6,067 bases of DNA from Planctomycetaceae bacterium (GCA_002737585.1 NSIA01000125.1:1980-8046), one strand, 5' to 3'; shown: positions 1 to 6,060, counted from the first letter of the stretch. The notes: generated from the letters alone by a model not told the origin. Numbers and translations are program-made.

Positions 1-239
1 CCTTGCACGGTTTGCGCCCACATGTCAGTGCCGAAGAGACGCCCACCAACATGGTGTTCTTCCATGTCGATCCATCAATCGGTACGGCGCAGGCGCTGTG
101 TGCGCGCTTGGAATCCAGGGGTATTCGAATGATGGGGCTCGATCCGCAGCGTGTTCGTGCGGTGACGCATCGTGATGTTGACGCTGCTGGAATTGAGCGC
201 GCGGTGCGCGAAGTAGCGGCTGCGGTACAGGGCAAGTAA
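1..239 (+). CDS. L-threonine aldolase, C-terminal part only (5' end outside the window)
   Basis: This is the C-terminal small domain of a fold-type I, PLP-dependent threonine aldolase of the LtaE type, which cleaves L-threonine or allo-threonine to glycine and acetaldehyde in the cytoplasm. The frame is open to the left edge (first full codon at base 3) and ends in TAA at 237-239, leaving 78 residues. The visible signature is the segment TNMVFFHVDP, then a GIRMMG strand, then RVRAVTHRDVD. This matches the family ending of the form 'TN-hydrophobic strand ... RxVTHxDV', in which the Arg contacts the substrate carboxylate. It closes with a short helix (IERAVREVAAAV). The PLP lysine and the large domain lie upstream of the window, so activity cannot be judged. 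The gene is convergent with the next one, with only 3 bp between stop codons. Related beta-eliminating lyases are the main alternative. Confidence 0.75.
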   Translation, partial: LHGLRPHVSAEETPTNMVFFHVDPSIGTAQALCARLESRGIRMMGLDPQRVRAVTHRDVDAAGIERAVREVAAAVQGK

Positions 240-242
240 CCG

Positions 243-878
243 TCAGAGCGTGCCCCGCGCGGGCACTTGATTCAGTAATTCGATCCAGGCGAGGCGTTCA
301 ATCAGCCACGCGCCGTCTGCTTGGCGGCGGACTTCGATCCACCAGCGCGTGGGAACGGCTGCATAGCTGGAAGCGGTTGTGGTGCGGCAGCCAAGCAGCA
401 CGATGCCGCACTCGGAGTCTTTGGTGGCAATGGAAAGTTCCGTGACGGAGTTTGATTCGATGCGGTGCTTTCCCTTGAGGCTTTCAGCCGCTCGCATCAA
501 TCGTTCCATGTCATCGCCCGGACTCTCTGGGCCGCCGTAGTGCATCGATGCGTCGGGTGCAAAGCACGCCTGGAATCGCTGCAGATCGGCGGATTCAGCG
601 GCCGCCACCATGGCTTGGACGGTCTCGCGCGCGTGCTCGCCTGGCGAAACTTGTACTGCCGCGAGTGCAAGAATTGCGGCCGCGCACAACATCATGGCCA
701 CGCCCGCCAAGATGGCACGAACGCGGTCGGTGCGCGCCCCCCACCATGCGAGCGCGGCGGCTACCACGAGTATGGGAAAGGCCAGCGTCCACGGGCTTTC
801 GGCAAAGAGCGCGGTGAAGAGCGGTGTGGATGGAAGTTCAATGTTCACAGTGGGGATGTGCGGGGTGAGGTGCCTCAT
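243..878 (-). CDS. Membrane-anchored protein with NTF2/SnoaL-like domain, function unknown
   Basis: The protein is 211 residues from the ATG at 878-876. Residues about 31-47 and 54-75 are two hydrophobic segments (PILVVAAALAWWG and AILAGVAMMLCAAAILALAA) separated by a charged turn RTDRVR, so the N-terminus is probably a membrane hairpin. Residues about 81-200 resemble an NTF2/SnoaL-like cone fold. They show an opening helix (ARETVQAMVAAAESADLQRFQACF), the 'FAPDA' turn usual in that superfamily, and later strands rich in Trp and aromatics (RWWIEVRRQADGAWLIERL). NTF2-like domains serve as small enzymes or ligand and assembly modules; nothing here identifies a substrate. The frame also has an ATG at 941, but using it would overlap the first 27 bases of the divergent gene; the start at 878 avoids this. 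No strong ribosome-binding site precedes it. The domain call is by pattern only. Confidence 0.68.
   Translation of the reverse strand: MRHLTPHIPTVNIELPSTPLFTALFAESPWTLAFPILVVAAALAWWGARTDRVRAILAGVAMMLCAAAILALAAVQVSPGEHARETVQAMVAAAESADLQRFQACFAPDASMHYGGPESPGDDMERLMRAAESLKGKHRIESNSVTELSIATKDSECGIVLLGCRTTTASSYAAVPTRWWIEVRRQADGAWLIERLAWIELLNQVPARGTL
250..266 (+). terminator. GC-rich hairpin at a convergent gene junction, possible terminator
   Basis: GTGCCC and GGGCAC form a perfect 6-bp stem around a 5-nt loop (CGCGC), starting 11 bases after the threonine aldolase stop codon. It lies inside the last codons of the opposing gene. Only a weak T-containing stretch follows on the plus strand, with no true T run, so it is at best an imperfect intrinsic terminator. 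It may simply reflect the coding of the terminal Pro-Ala-Arg-Gly residues. Confidence 0.28.
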
Positions 879-914
879 GCACTCGGTCTGCCGCGCTCGT
901 AGCCTATAGCGGTC
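879..914. promoter_or_regulatory. 36-bp divergent intergenic region, probable promoter(s)
   Basis: This gap separates the two divergent start codons at 878 (minus) and 915 (plus), so it should hold at least part of both promoters. The palindromic core CTATAG (904-909) is the only AT-rich element and could act as a -10 box in either direction. On the plus strand TATAGC ends four bases before the ATG at 915, and no Shine-Dalgarno is visible, which would fit a leaderless or near-leaderless transcript. I see no convincing -35 box on either strand. The assignment rests mainly on position. Confidence 0.3.
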
Positions 915-3410
915 ATGGCTTCGGTTCCTACTGCCCAGCATCTTGATGGAGTTGCGGATCTTTCCGGAGCGTGCACTGGTTCATTGGGAATATTGGTAGC
1001 CGAGGGGCCGTCACTCGCGCAGGCGCTCCCGGCACTTGCCGATCCGGGGCCGCGTAGCAAGTACATCATGGTGTGCACGACCGGGGCGCTTCGGCCGCTG
1101 GTTGCTGCGGGGATTGCGCCGGATGCGGTAGTGCTTGGTGTTGAGGAGCCGGACTTGGAGGCAATTCTTGGGCAACTGCCCGGACGGCTACTTTCCAGCA
1201 CCACGCTCTTTGCTCCCGCAGTGTTGGAGTCAGCGGCGTCGCGTTGGTGGAGTGGACCGATGCGCCTCACTGGTGAAGGCGGCAGTGACTCCGCGCAATT
1301 TGGTTCATTGGGCGCTGGTCGTGCGGAGGAGCGTGCGCACCGATTGCTTCGACATATTGGCTGTGATCCGGTGGCATTGGTGGGTGTGGATCCGCTGGGG
1401 CTTGATGGGGTGTGGCATGTCCGTGGCACCGCGTTGGATTCCGCGTGGAGTGCGCAGCTCAACCCGTTCACCACACTTGCGACGCTGGAGTGGCGCCTGG
1501 GAATGCAGCGCCGTGAATTTCATGACTCGGCCATGCGCCGCGTGCGCGCCTTTGTGAGTGCCGATCGCGAAGCCGGGCTGCGGGTTCTTGATGCGGGCGC
1601 GGGAGTCGTTGCCGATGCAACAGAAATGTCAATCAGCGAAGTGCTTTTGCGCCATGCTGTGGTTCGTCGACCGCTGCCACTGCCGCGTCGATTGCTAGCG
1701 CCGCGTATTGACATTGATGTTGGCCCCGCGCGTCAAGCGCGCTCCATTGTTGGACTGATTGTTGCTGATTCGCAGTTTGGTGGTACCGGCGTGCCGCGCC
1801 ACTTGGATAGCGAGTTTGGTGGTCGACCGGTACTGGTGCGCACCATTGAACGCATGGCCAGCGCGCAGTGCATTGAGCGCATCATTGTTCTCACTGATGC
1901 CCCAGATGCCATGAAGGATCTGATTGGAAATGTTCGTGTGCGCGTTCCGGTAGAAGTGGAGGCGTGCACGTGCCCGCTGCGTGGACCGGAGTGGCAATCC
2001 ATTGCTGCAAGTCGATTGTGGTGCGATTCTTTGTGGGGCGGCGGCATCGGTGGCGCCACCGTGTTTGATGAGATGTTGGCTCCGCAGGCGATTGCTGATT
2101 GCCTTGCGGCGCGTCGCATTGATGGGGCGATGATCATTGGCGCCGACTGGCCATTGGTGCTGATTGACGGAGGTGCAGGCATTGAGGATGTAGCCACTCG
2201 CTTTGAGGCGGTTGGCCGCCGTGGCGTGGTCTTTGGCGATGCTCCGCCAGGGCTTTCGCCGTGCGCTGCGGGTGTTGACGCGCTGCGTTCGTTGGCGGAG
2301 CGAGGCCCGGGCGCAACGGTGGGAGCCATGGCGGGGCTGCGCGGGAAGTGGAATTACGACTTGCGCAGTTCGCCGCGCTGGGTAGTGCACGCGCCGTTTG
2401 CTGCACGCATCGCCACCGTGCGCGCCATCTTTGATTCGCCGCGTTCCAAGCTACGCATGCGTCGTGGATTGGAGCCGATTCTGCCGGAAAGTGGCAGTGC
2501 ATTTCCGGGGTGGATGGAAATTATCCCAGCATTGGAGCGGCAATATGCAGCTCTGCCGACCTTTGCTCCGCAGCACTTACTCATTGAGTTGTGCACCGGC
2601 CGGTTTGCCAACGGCAGTGCCAGTCCGCATCGCTATGGAACCATTCAGCGACCACCGATGACCCATGCGCTCATGGAACGCATTCTGGAACAGTTGATTG
2701 ATGCGCGCGACGTGGTCATCAGCTTTGCTGGGTTGGGAGATCCGATGCGTCATCAAGAGCTTCCGACATTTATTCGCATGGCAAAGAATGCGGGAGTGCG
2801 AGCGGTGCATGTGCGCACGGAATTGTTGGCATCGTCCGGAGTGATTGGTGCGATGGTTGACGCTGGCGTTGATGTTGTCAGCGTGGAATTGCATGCGGCG
2901 TGCGCGCACACGTACCGGGACACCATGGGATTCGATCGCTATGAAGATGCGCTGGCGAACGTACGCCGATTGCTTGACCTGCGCCGTGCCGCTGGCGGCG
3001 CGGATATTGATCTCTTTGGCTTGCCATTTGTGGTGCCACGCATGCAGCGGCGTTCAGCAACAGTGGCTGATCTGGCTGGTTTTTGGCAAGAGTGGGGTCG
3101 CCTTGGTACCGCCGTACTTGAAGCGCCGCCGATTGCTTTCATGGGTGAAGAAGAACGGGCCACCCACGACCGACTGGTGGATGCCTCCAACCCACTGCGC
3201 AGCCAGCGCCGGGAACTGTGGCGGCGCATGAAGATCCTCTCCGATGGCTTGGTTCCTGCGGCAGAATGCGACCTCTTGGGGAGTACGGCGGTTGCCACGT
3301 TGGAGCGGCTTGGCGTACTCGACGCATGGCGCGAGGTAGTCAGCCGGCGCCGGGATATTCGGCGCGAGAGTGGCGAGGGTTGTATTGAACTTCGCACTCG
3401 AACGCCGTGA
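915..3410 (+). CDS. Multidomain MAF/DUF115-like, nucleotidyltransferase-like and degenerate radical SAM/SPASM-like protein
   Basis: The 831-residue protein reads as three fused modules. Residues about 25-250 resemble the motility accessory factor/DUF115 (MptE-like) family, which in flagellated bacteria adds nonulosonic acids to flagellin: AEGPSL near the start, then GALRPLVAAGIAPDAVV, GGSDSAQ, and CDPVALVGVDPLGLDGVWHV with ADATE. Residues about 277-475 look like a sugar nucleotidyltransferase: VGLIVADSQFGGTGVPR, then FGGRPVLVRTIERM, ERIIVLTDAPD and the acidic strand MIIGADWPLVLID. The usual catalytic Lys of the first loop is not obvious. Residues about 553-815 follow radical SAM/SPASM order: IELCTGRFANGSASP, FAGLGDPMRHQELPTFIRMAKNAG, SVELHAACAHTYRDTMG, and a SPASM-like end (ILSDGLVPAAEC ... 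GVLDAWREV). The CxxxCxxC cluster is absent. From memory, spirochaete spiro-SPASM proteins are the nearest architecture; this is unverified. The start at 915 is the first ATG and lacks a Shine-Dalgarno. A surface-glycan or flagellar-glycosylation role is inference. The gene may be co-transcribed with the Lon-domain gene 25 bp downstream. Confidence 0.72.
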   Translation: MASVPTAQHLDGVADLSGACTGSLGILVAEGPSLAQALPALADPGPRSKYIMVCTTGALRPLVAAGIAPDAVVLGVEEPDLEAILGQLPGRLLSSTTLFAPAVLESAASRWWSGPMRLTGEGGSDSAQFGSLGAGRAEERAHRLLRHIGCDPVALVGVDPLGLDGVWHVRGTALDSAWSAQLNPFTTLATLEWRLGMQRREFHDSAMRRVRAFVSADREAGLRVLDAGAGVVADATEMSISEVLLRHAVVRRPLPLPRRLLAPRIDIDVGPARQARSIVGLIVADSQFGGTGVPRHLDSEFGGRPVLVRTIERMASAQCIERIIVLTDAPDAMKDLIGNVRVRVPVEVEACTCPLRGPEWQSIAASRLWCDSLWGGGIGGATVFDEMLAPQAIADCLAARRIDGAMIIGADWPLVLIDGGAGIEDVATRFEAVGRRGVVFGDAPPGLSPCAAGVDALRSLAERGPGATVGAMAGLRGKWNYDLRSSPRWVVHAPFAARIATVRAIFDSPRSKLRMRRGLEPILPESGSAFPGWMEIIPALERQYAALPTFAPQHLLIELCTGRFANGSASPHRYGTIQRPPMTHALMERILEQLIDARDVVISFAGLGDPMRHQELPTFIRMAKNAGVRAVHVRTELLASSGVIGAMVDAGVDVVSVELHAACAHTYRDTMGFDRYEDALANVRRLLDLRRAAGGADIDLFGLPFVVPRMQRRSATVADLAGFWQEWGRLGTAVLEAPPIAFMGEEERATHDRLVDASNPLRSQRRELWRRMKILSDGLVPAAECDLLGSTAVATLERLGVLDAWREVVSRRRDIRRESGEGCIELRTRTP
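2583..2627 (+). other. Position of the missing radical SAM 4Fe-4S motif (residues 557-571 of the 915-3410 product)
   Basis: IELCTGRFANGSASP lines up without gaps with the usual radical SAM opening of the form IExTxRCNxxCxxCP. In that alignment the three cluster cysteines are R563, G567 and S570; the flanking Ile-Glu, Thr and final Pro are kept. The one nearby cysteine, C560, is out of register. The codons at G567 (ggc) and S570 (agt) are each one base from a cysteine codon. I checked the two other plus-strand frames and neither restores a CxxxCxxC, so a simple frameshift does not explain the loss. Confidence 0.6.
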
Positions 3411-3435
3411 GCGTGGACTGCCTAGTATTCAGTTC

Positions 3436-4161
3436 ATGTTCGACGCCGATGCAGTTGACTTCTCGCAGCCGGTAGCGCTCTTCCCGCTGCCAACCGTGTC
3501 GTTGCTGCCACACGCATTACAGCCACTGCATGTGTTTGAGCCGCGCTATCGGAGCATGGTGATTGATGCTCTTGGGGCTTCGCTGACGGGCAAATTTGAA
3601 CATGCGGCGCCGATTGCGATGGCAACCTTTTCAGGTGAGGCATGGCGTGATTCGTATGGAGGCGCGCCCGCACTCCGGCCGGTGGTGTGCGTGGGCCGGA
3701 TCGTTCAGCATCAGCGCTTGCCGGACGGCCGTCATGACATCATGTTGCATGGGGTTGCGCGGGCAACGATCGTTGCAATGCATGAAGCGGATGATTCGCG
3801 GCCGTACCGCATGGCGGAGTTGCAGCCGCTGGAGCCGCTCGAGATGCCTCGTCCGCGCATGATGCGCGTTCGGCGGGCGATGCATGCATTGCTTGCGCGC
3901 CCGCGCTTGGAGCGCGTCATTGCGGCGCGTCATGTACTCGATTGGTTTGCTCGTGATGATGTGCCAACTCATGCCGCGATTGAAGTGGCGGGGTATGCAT
4001 TGGTACGCAATGCAGAAGCTCGATATCAATTGCTCGCTGAGCCGAATGCGTTTCGGCGCGCAGGGATTGTGCGTGATGCGATTGTGGATCTCGAGCGCTT
4101 GATTTGCATGGCGGAACGCCAGCACAGCGCCGATTGGCCGAAGGGTGAGAGTTGGAATTAG
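3436..4161 (+). CDS. Lon N-terminal (substrate-binding) domain protein, stand-alone
   Basis: The 241-residue protein consists of a Lon N-terminal domain without the AAA+ ATPase or Ser-Lys protease domains of Lon. The diagnostic opening is ALFPLPTVSLLPHALQPLHVFEPRY (residues 14-38), followed by PIAMATF (59-65), VVCVGRIVQHQRLPDGRHDIML (83-104) and GVARATI (106-112). From about 138 to 228 it is helical, as in the rest of the Lon N-domain bundle. Stand-alone proteins of this type are common, their function is mostly unknown, and a role in recognising unfolded or damaged proteins is assumed from Lon. I chose the ATG at 3436, 25 bp after the preceding stop, because the conserved domain begins just after it. 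A GTG at 3370 would overlap the upstream gene by 41 bp and add 22 unconserved-looking residues. No strong ribosome-binding site is seen. The TAG stop overlaps the stop of the opposing gene. Confidence 0.87.
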   Translation: MFDADAVDFSQPVALFPLPTVSLLPHALQPLHVFEPRYRSMVIDALGASLTGKFEHAAPIAMATFSGEAWRDSYGGAPALRPVVCVGRIVQHQRLPDGRHDIMLHGVARATIVAMHEADDSRPYRMAELQPLEPLEMPRPRMMRVRRAMHALLARPRLERVIAARHVLDWFARDDVPTHAAIEVAGYALVRNAEARYQLLAEPNAFRRAGIVRDAIVDLERLICMAERQHSADWPKGESWN

Positions 4162-5126
4162 GGGCGGGGTGAGCCGGGGGGCGCTGATGGCGCAAGAGGC
4201 GCAACCGGCGCAAGAGGCGCAAGTGGCGCAACCGGCGCGGTGGGCGCAAGTGGCTCCGATGGCGCAACAGGCGCGGATGGAGCAACAGGCGCTGCTGGCG
4301 CAAGAGGCGCCGCAGGCGCAGCCCCTGCTGCAGAAGCACTTGGAACTATTCGAAGCGCTGGCAGGCCGGCCTGACTGGTGGCGGCATCAAGGGCGGTGTT
4401 CCACTCGGCGAGTTCGCTGGCGAAACGTTTCAGCAGCGGGGCGGGATCGCCTTCAATCACGATCTGCGTAACGCCGTCGCCTTTTTCTAAGGCATCAACC
4501 ACGGCTTGGCCCGATGCAACGGTGCCAAAGATGGGAATGTCCAAGTTCCAACGCGATTGCTCCTTCACGGTCACGAAGAACTGTGTTCCATGCGCGCGCT
4601 GGCCATCAGGAGACTTCTGCATCGCCACCATGCCTGGGCCGTCAAACATGAGTTTGGCGCTGAATTCACGGCGAATGGTGTAGCCCGGGTCGAACGACTG
4701 ACCGGGTCCGCCGCTTTGGCGCAAGACACGCGTCCAATCATGAAAGGCACTGCGGTCGTAAGCGCCGCGCTGCACGAGATTGACAAAGTTGGCGCAGGAG
4801 ATGGGAGCTTCCGCAACACGCAAAGTGATTCGAAATGTGCCGCGCGCAGTATCGACGCGCGCCGTGAGCGCGGCTGCCGTGGTCGGGGCAGGGGCAGAAG
4901 CGGGCGCGGCCGCAGGGGCAGACGAAGGCGCGAGCGTTGGTGGTGCAGTGGTGGTGGGCGCGATGGTTGCAGCCGTCGTCGTGGTATCTCGTGGCGTTTC
5001 ACCCGTCGGTGGTGCAGCGGTGGTCGCCTGTGGGCCGGCAACAAACGCAACGATGCATGCAAGTGCAAGTGCCACGGTTGCCAACACGTGGCGATGGTTC
5101 CGTATGGAGCGGGTTGGGTTCATCAT
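4158..5126 (-). CDS. Exported cyclophilin-type peptidyl-prolyl cis-trans isomerase with Ala-Pro-rich tail
   Basis: The product is 322 residues from the ATG at 5126-5124. A basic start (MMNPTRSIRNHRH) and a hydrophobic core (VLATVALALACIVAFVAG) form a Sec signal peptide, with likely cleavage near residue 37 (ATTA-A). LALAC is a poor lipobox, so lipidation is unlikely. Residues 38-87 are a flexible Thr/Pro/Ala linker. The cyclophilin domain spans about 88-227: ARGTFRITL, SCANFVNLVQRGAYD, FHDWTRVLRQSGGP, GPGMVAMQ, GTQFFVT, and WNLDIPIFGTV. These enzymes isomerise Xaa-Pro bonds, here presumably outside the cytoplasmic membrane. The usual FHR catalytic arginine is FHD (D130), with the nearest Arg at 133, and the usual active-site His before the FG turn is missing, so activity may be low or absent. 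Residues 229-255 are helical. Residues 262-322 are a repetitive Ala-Pro-x tail. The gene lies 7 bp after the 5134-6060 gene. A further ATG at 5174 would overlap that gene and place 16 residues before the signal peptide. Confidence 0.85.
   Translation of the reverse strand: MMNPTRSIRNHRHVLATVALALACIVAFVAGPQATTAAPPTGETPRDTTTTAATIAPTTTAPPTLAPSSAPAAAPASAPAPTTAAALTARVDTARGTFRITLRVAEAPISCANFVNLVQRGAYDRSAFHDWTRVLRQSGGPGQSFDPGYTIRREFSAKLMFDGPGMVAMQKSPDGQRAHGTQFFVTVKEQSRWNLDIPIFGTVASGQAVVDALEKGDGVTQIVIEGDPAPLLKRFASELAEWNTALDAATSQAGLPALRIVPSASAAGAAPAAPLAPAAPVAPSAPVAPSEPLAPTAPVAPLAPLAPVAPLAPSAPPGSPRP
4180..4323 (-). repeat. 9-bp tandem repeat, 16 units, coding the Ala-Pro-x tail of the isomerase
   Basis: On the plus strand the motif GGCGC recurs exactly every 9 bases, at 4180, 4189, 4198 and so on to 4315, giving 16 units; only the units at 4252 (GGCTC) and 4279 (GGAGC) vary in this core. 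On the minus strand each unit codes Ala-Pro-x, with x mostly Leu, Val, Ser or Ala. The remaining four bases per unit vary, so the array is old or diverged rather than freshly expanded. Such a tail is likely an extended spacer between the isomerase domain and the outside or the cell wall. Confidence 0.85.
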
Positions 5127-5133
5127 TGGTGAT

Positions 5134-5138
5134 TCACC
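5134..5138 (-). promoter_or_regulatory. Ribosome-binding site overlapping the upstream stop codon
   Basis: Read on the minus strand, GGTGA (5138-5134) lies 7 bases before the ATG at 5126 and matches the end of the Shine-Dalgarno consensus AAGGAGGTGA. Its last three bases are the TGA stop of the upstream gene. This supports the start at 5126 over the one at 5174, and suggests that ribosomes ending the first gene can begin the second. Confidence 0.55.
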
Positions 5139-6060
5139 GATCGTTCGCACTACCACCACTCGGGGTCGGTGCATCCATGTCAGTGGACTGATCGCTCGCC
5201 GAATCGCCAGAGTTCAGTTGGGCGATGCGTTCATCGATCCCCCGCAGTCGCCATTGCGCGGTGCGCGTTTCCGCGTCACACGCCATGATGCGCTCCGCGA
5301 AGATCGCACGCGTTCGTGGATCACCGGATGATGCTTGCTCCATACGAACAGCGGTGTCCCGTACCAATCGGCGCCGTTTGTCAATCAATTCTTGCAAGCG
5401 CCGCTGCGCCCCCAGAAGCGCAACCACCGACTGCGGCGGCGCGCCGGATTGCGCACTCGCCACGATGGCGTCAAGCTCTTCCGAGTTGGCAGCGCGCTTA
5501 CTCAGTTCGCGACGCGATGCATTCAATCGCAACTGCAGGTCGTACATCATGGCAGTGAGCGGCTCGCCCAGTGATGGCCCGCCGATCTCCGTGGCGCGTG
5601 TTACCGCCAGTTCAAGTGCGCTTTCGGAATCAAAGATCCACGGCCAGATCGATCGATCAGCCGCATCACGCAGGAGCTCCGCCGCAGGCGCCGGAAGCAT
5701 TTTTAAGAGCGCAAGCGCCGCATCATGATTGGCCGCACGCAACGGTGCTTCGGAGGCGCGATCGCGCGCTGCGAACTGGTCGAGCAAGCGAATGCGTTCG
5801 TCGATGGTGGCCTGCGGAGCGGTGAGTTCCCACGCCGGACCCCATGATTCTTCAAGCCGTGCGCGATCAAGGGCGGTATTCATCAGTTCCACGCGACGCG
5901 CGGCGATGACGCTGGCGAGGCGTGACCAATGTCGTTCCAGCGCGCCCTCAATTCGGCGGCGATCCATGCCAGTGATTCCGGATTCGTCCAGTAAATCCGG
6001 TAAATGAACAGCCGCTGCGGGGTCATTGGCGGGTACATCATCACGCTTGACCACGCGCAT
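5134..6060 (-). CDS. Alpha-helical protein of unknown function, possibly cut by the window edge
   Basis: I do not recognise this protein. From the ATG at 6060-6058 it has 308 residues, but the frame stays open to the window edge, so the true start may lie outside. It is almost wholly predicted helix, rich in Ala, Arg, Glu and Leu, with no signal peptide or membrane segment in the visible part. Likely coiled-coil stretches are at about 33-71 (MDRRRIEGALERHWSRL onward), 172-204 (LQLRLNASRRELSKRA), 212-241 (LLGAQRRLQELIDKRRRLV) and 255-282 (RTAQWRLRGIDERIAQLN). Residues 138-145 (SIWPWIFD) form the only aromatic patch. The last 25 residues are polar and disordered (Ser, Asp, Thr, Pro). It sits 7 bp upstream of the exported isomerase and is probably translated with it, so it may act in the same envelope process if a signal sequence lies beyond the edge. 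That last point is inference. Confidence 0.7.
   Translation of the reverse strand: MRVVKRDDVPANDPAAAVHLPDLLDESGITGMDRRRIEGALERHWSRLASVIAARRVELMNTALDRARLEESWGPAWELTAPQATIDERIRLLDQFAARDRASEAPLRAANHDAALALLKMLPAPAAELLRDAADRSIWPWIFDSESALELAVTRATEIGGPSLGEPLTAMMYDLQLRLNASRRELSKRAANSEELDAIVASAQSGAPPQSVVALLGAQRRLQELIDKRRRLVRDTAVRMEQASSGDPRTRAIFAERIMACDAETRTAQWRLRGIDERIAQLNSGDSASDQSTDMDAPTPSGGSANDR

Noticed and set aside
465..902. Plus-strand frame with several cysteines (CVGCKA, CRECKNC) resembling a zinc-binding protein
   Set aside because: It is antisense to the NTF2-like membrane protein, and the cysteine pairs do not extend into a recognisable zinc-ribbon or finger.
878..941. Longer start for the NTF2-like protein at 941
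   Set aside because: It would add 21 Arg-rich residues and overlap the start of the divergent gene; the ATG at 878 gives a more natural N-terminus before the membrane segments.
875..1474. Long minus-strand open frame (199 codons) opposite the start of the 831-residue gene
   Set aside because: Composition is rich in Ser, Pro, Arg and Ala with no recognisable domain, and it lies antisense to a frame with clear family motifs; it is a shadow frame of GC-rich DNA.
1695..2390. Minus-strand open frame of 231 codons
   Set aside because: It is rich in Arg, Asn and His with no fold-like pattern, and is fully antisense to the nucleotidyltransferase-like region.
2398..2661. Frameshift that might hide the radical SAM cysteines in another frame
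   Set aside because: The alternative plus-strand frames across 2570-2661 contain no CxxxCxxC, and the main frame runs uninterrupted with family-like sequence on both sides.
4180..4323. CRISPR array or other regulatory repeat
   Set aside because: The period is 9 bp with no spacers, and it is fully explained as codons for Ala-Pro-x in the isomerase tail.
4145..4471. Plus-strand frame with Ala-Gln repeats resembling a coiled coil
   Set aside because: It is another frame of the 9-bp repeat opposite the isomerase tail; its apparent periodicity comes from the DNA repeat.
4506..5132. Plus-strand frame with a run of Gly and Arg (about 4860-4950) resembling an RGG-box protein
   Set aside because: The Gly/Arg run is the antisense image of the Pro/Ala/Thr linker of the isomerase; the rest of the frame has no coherent protein character.
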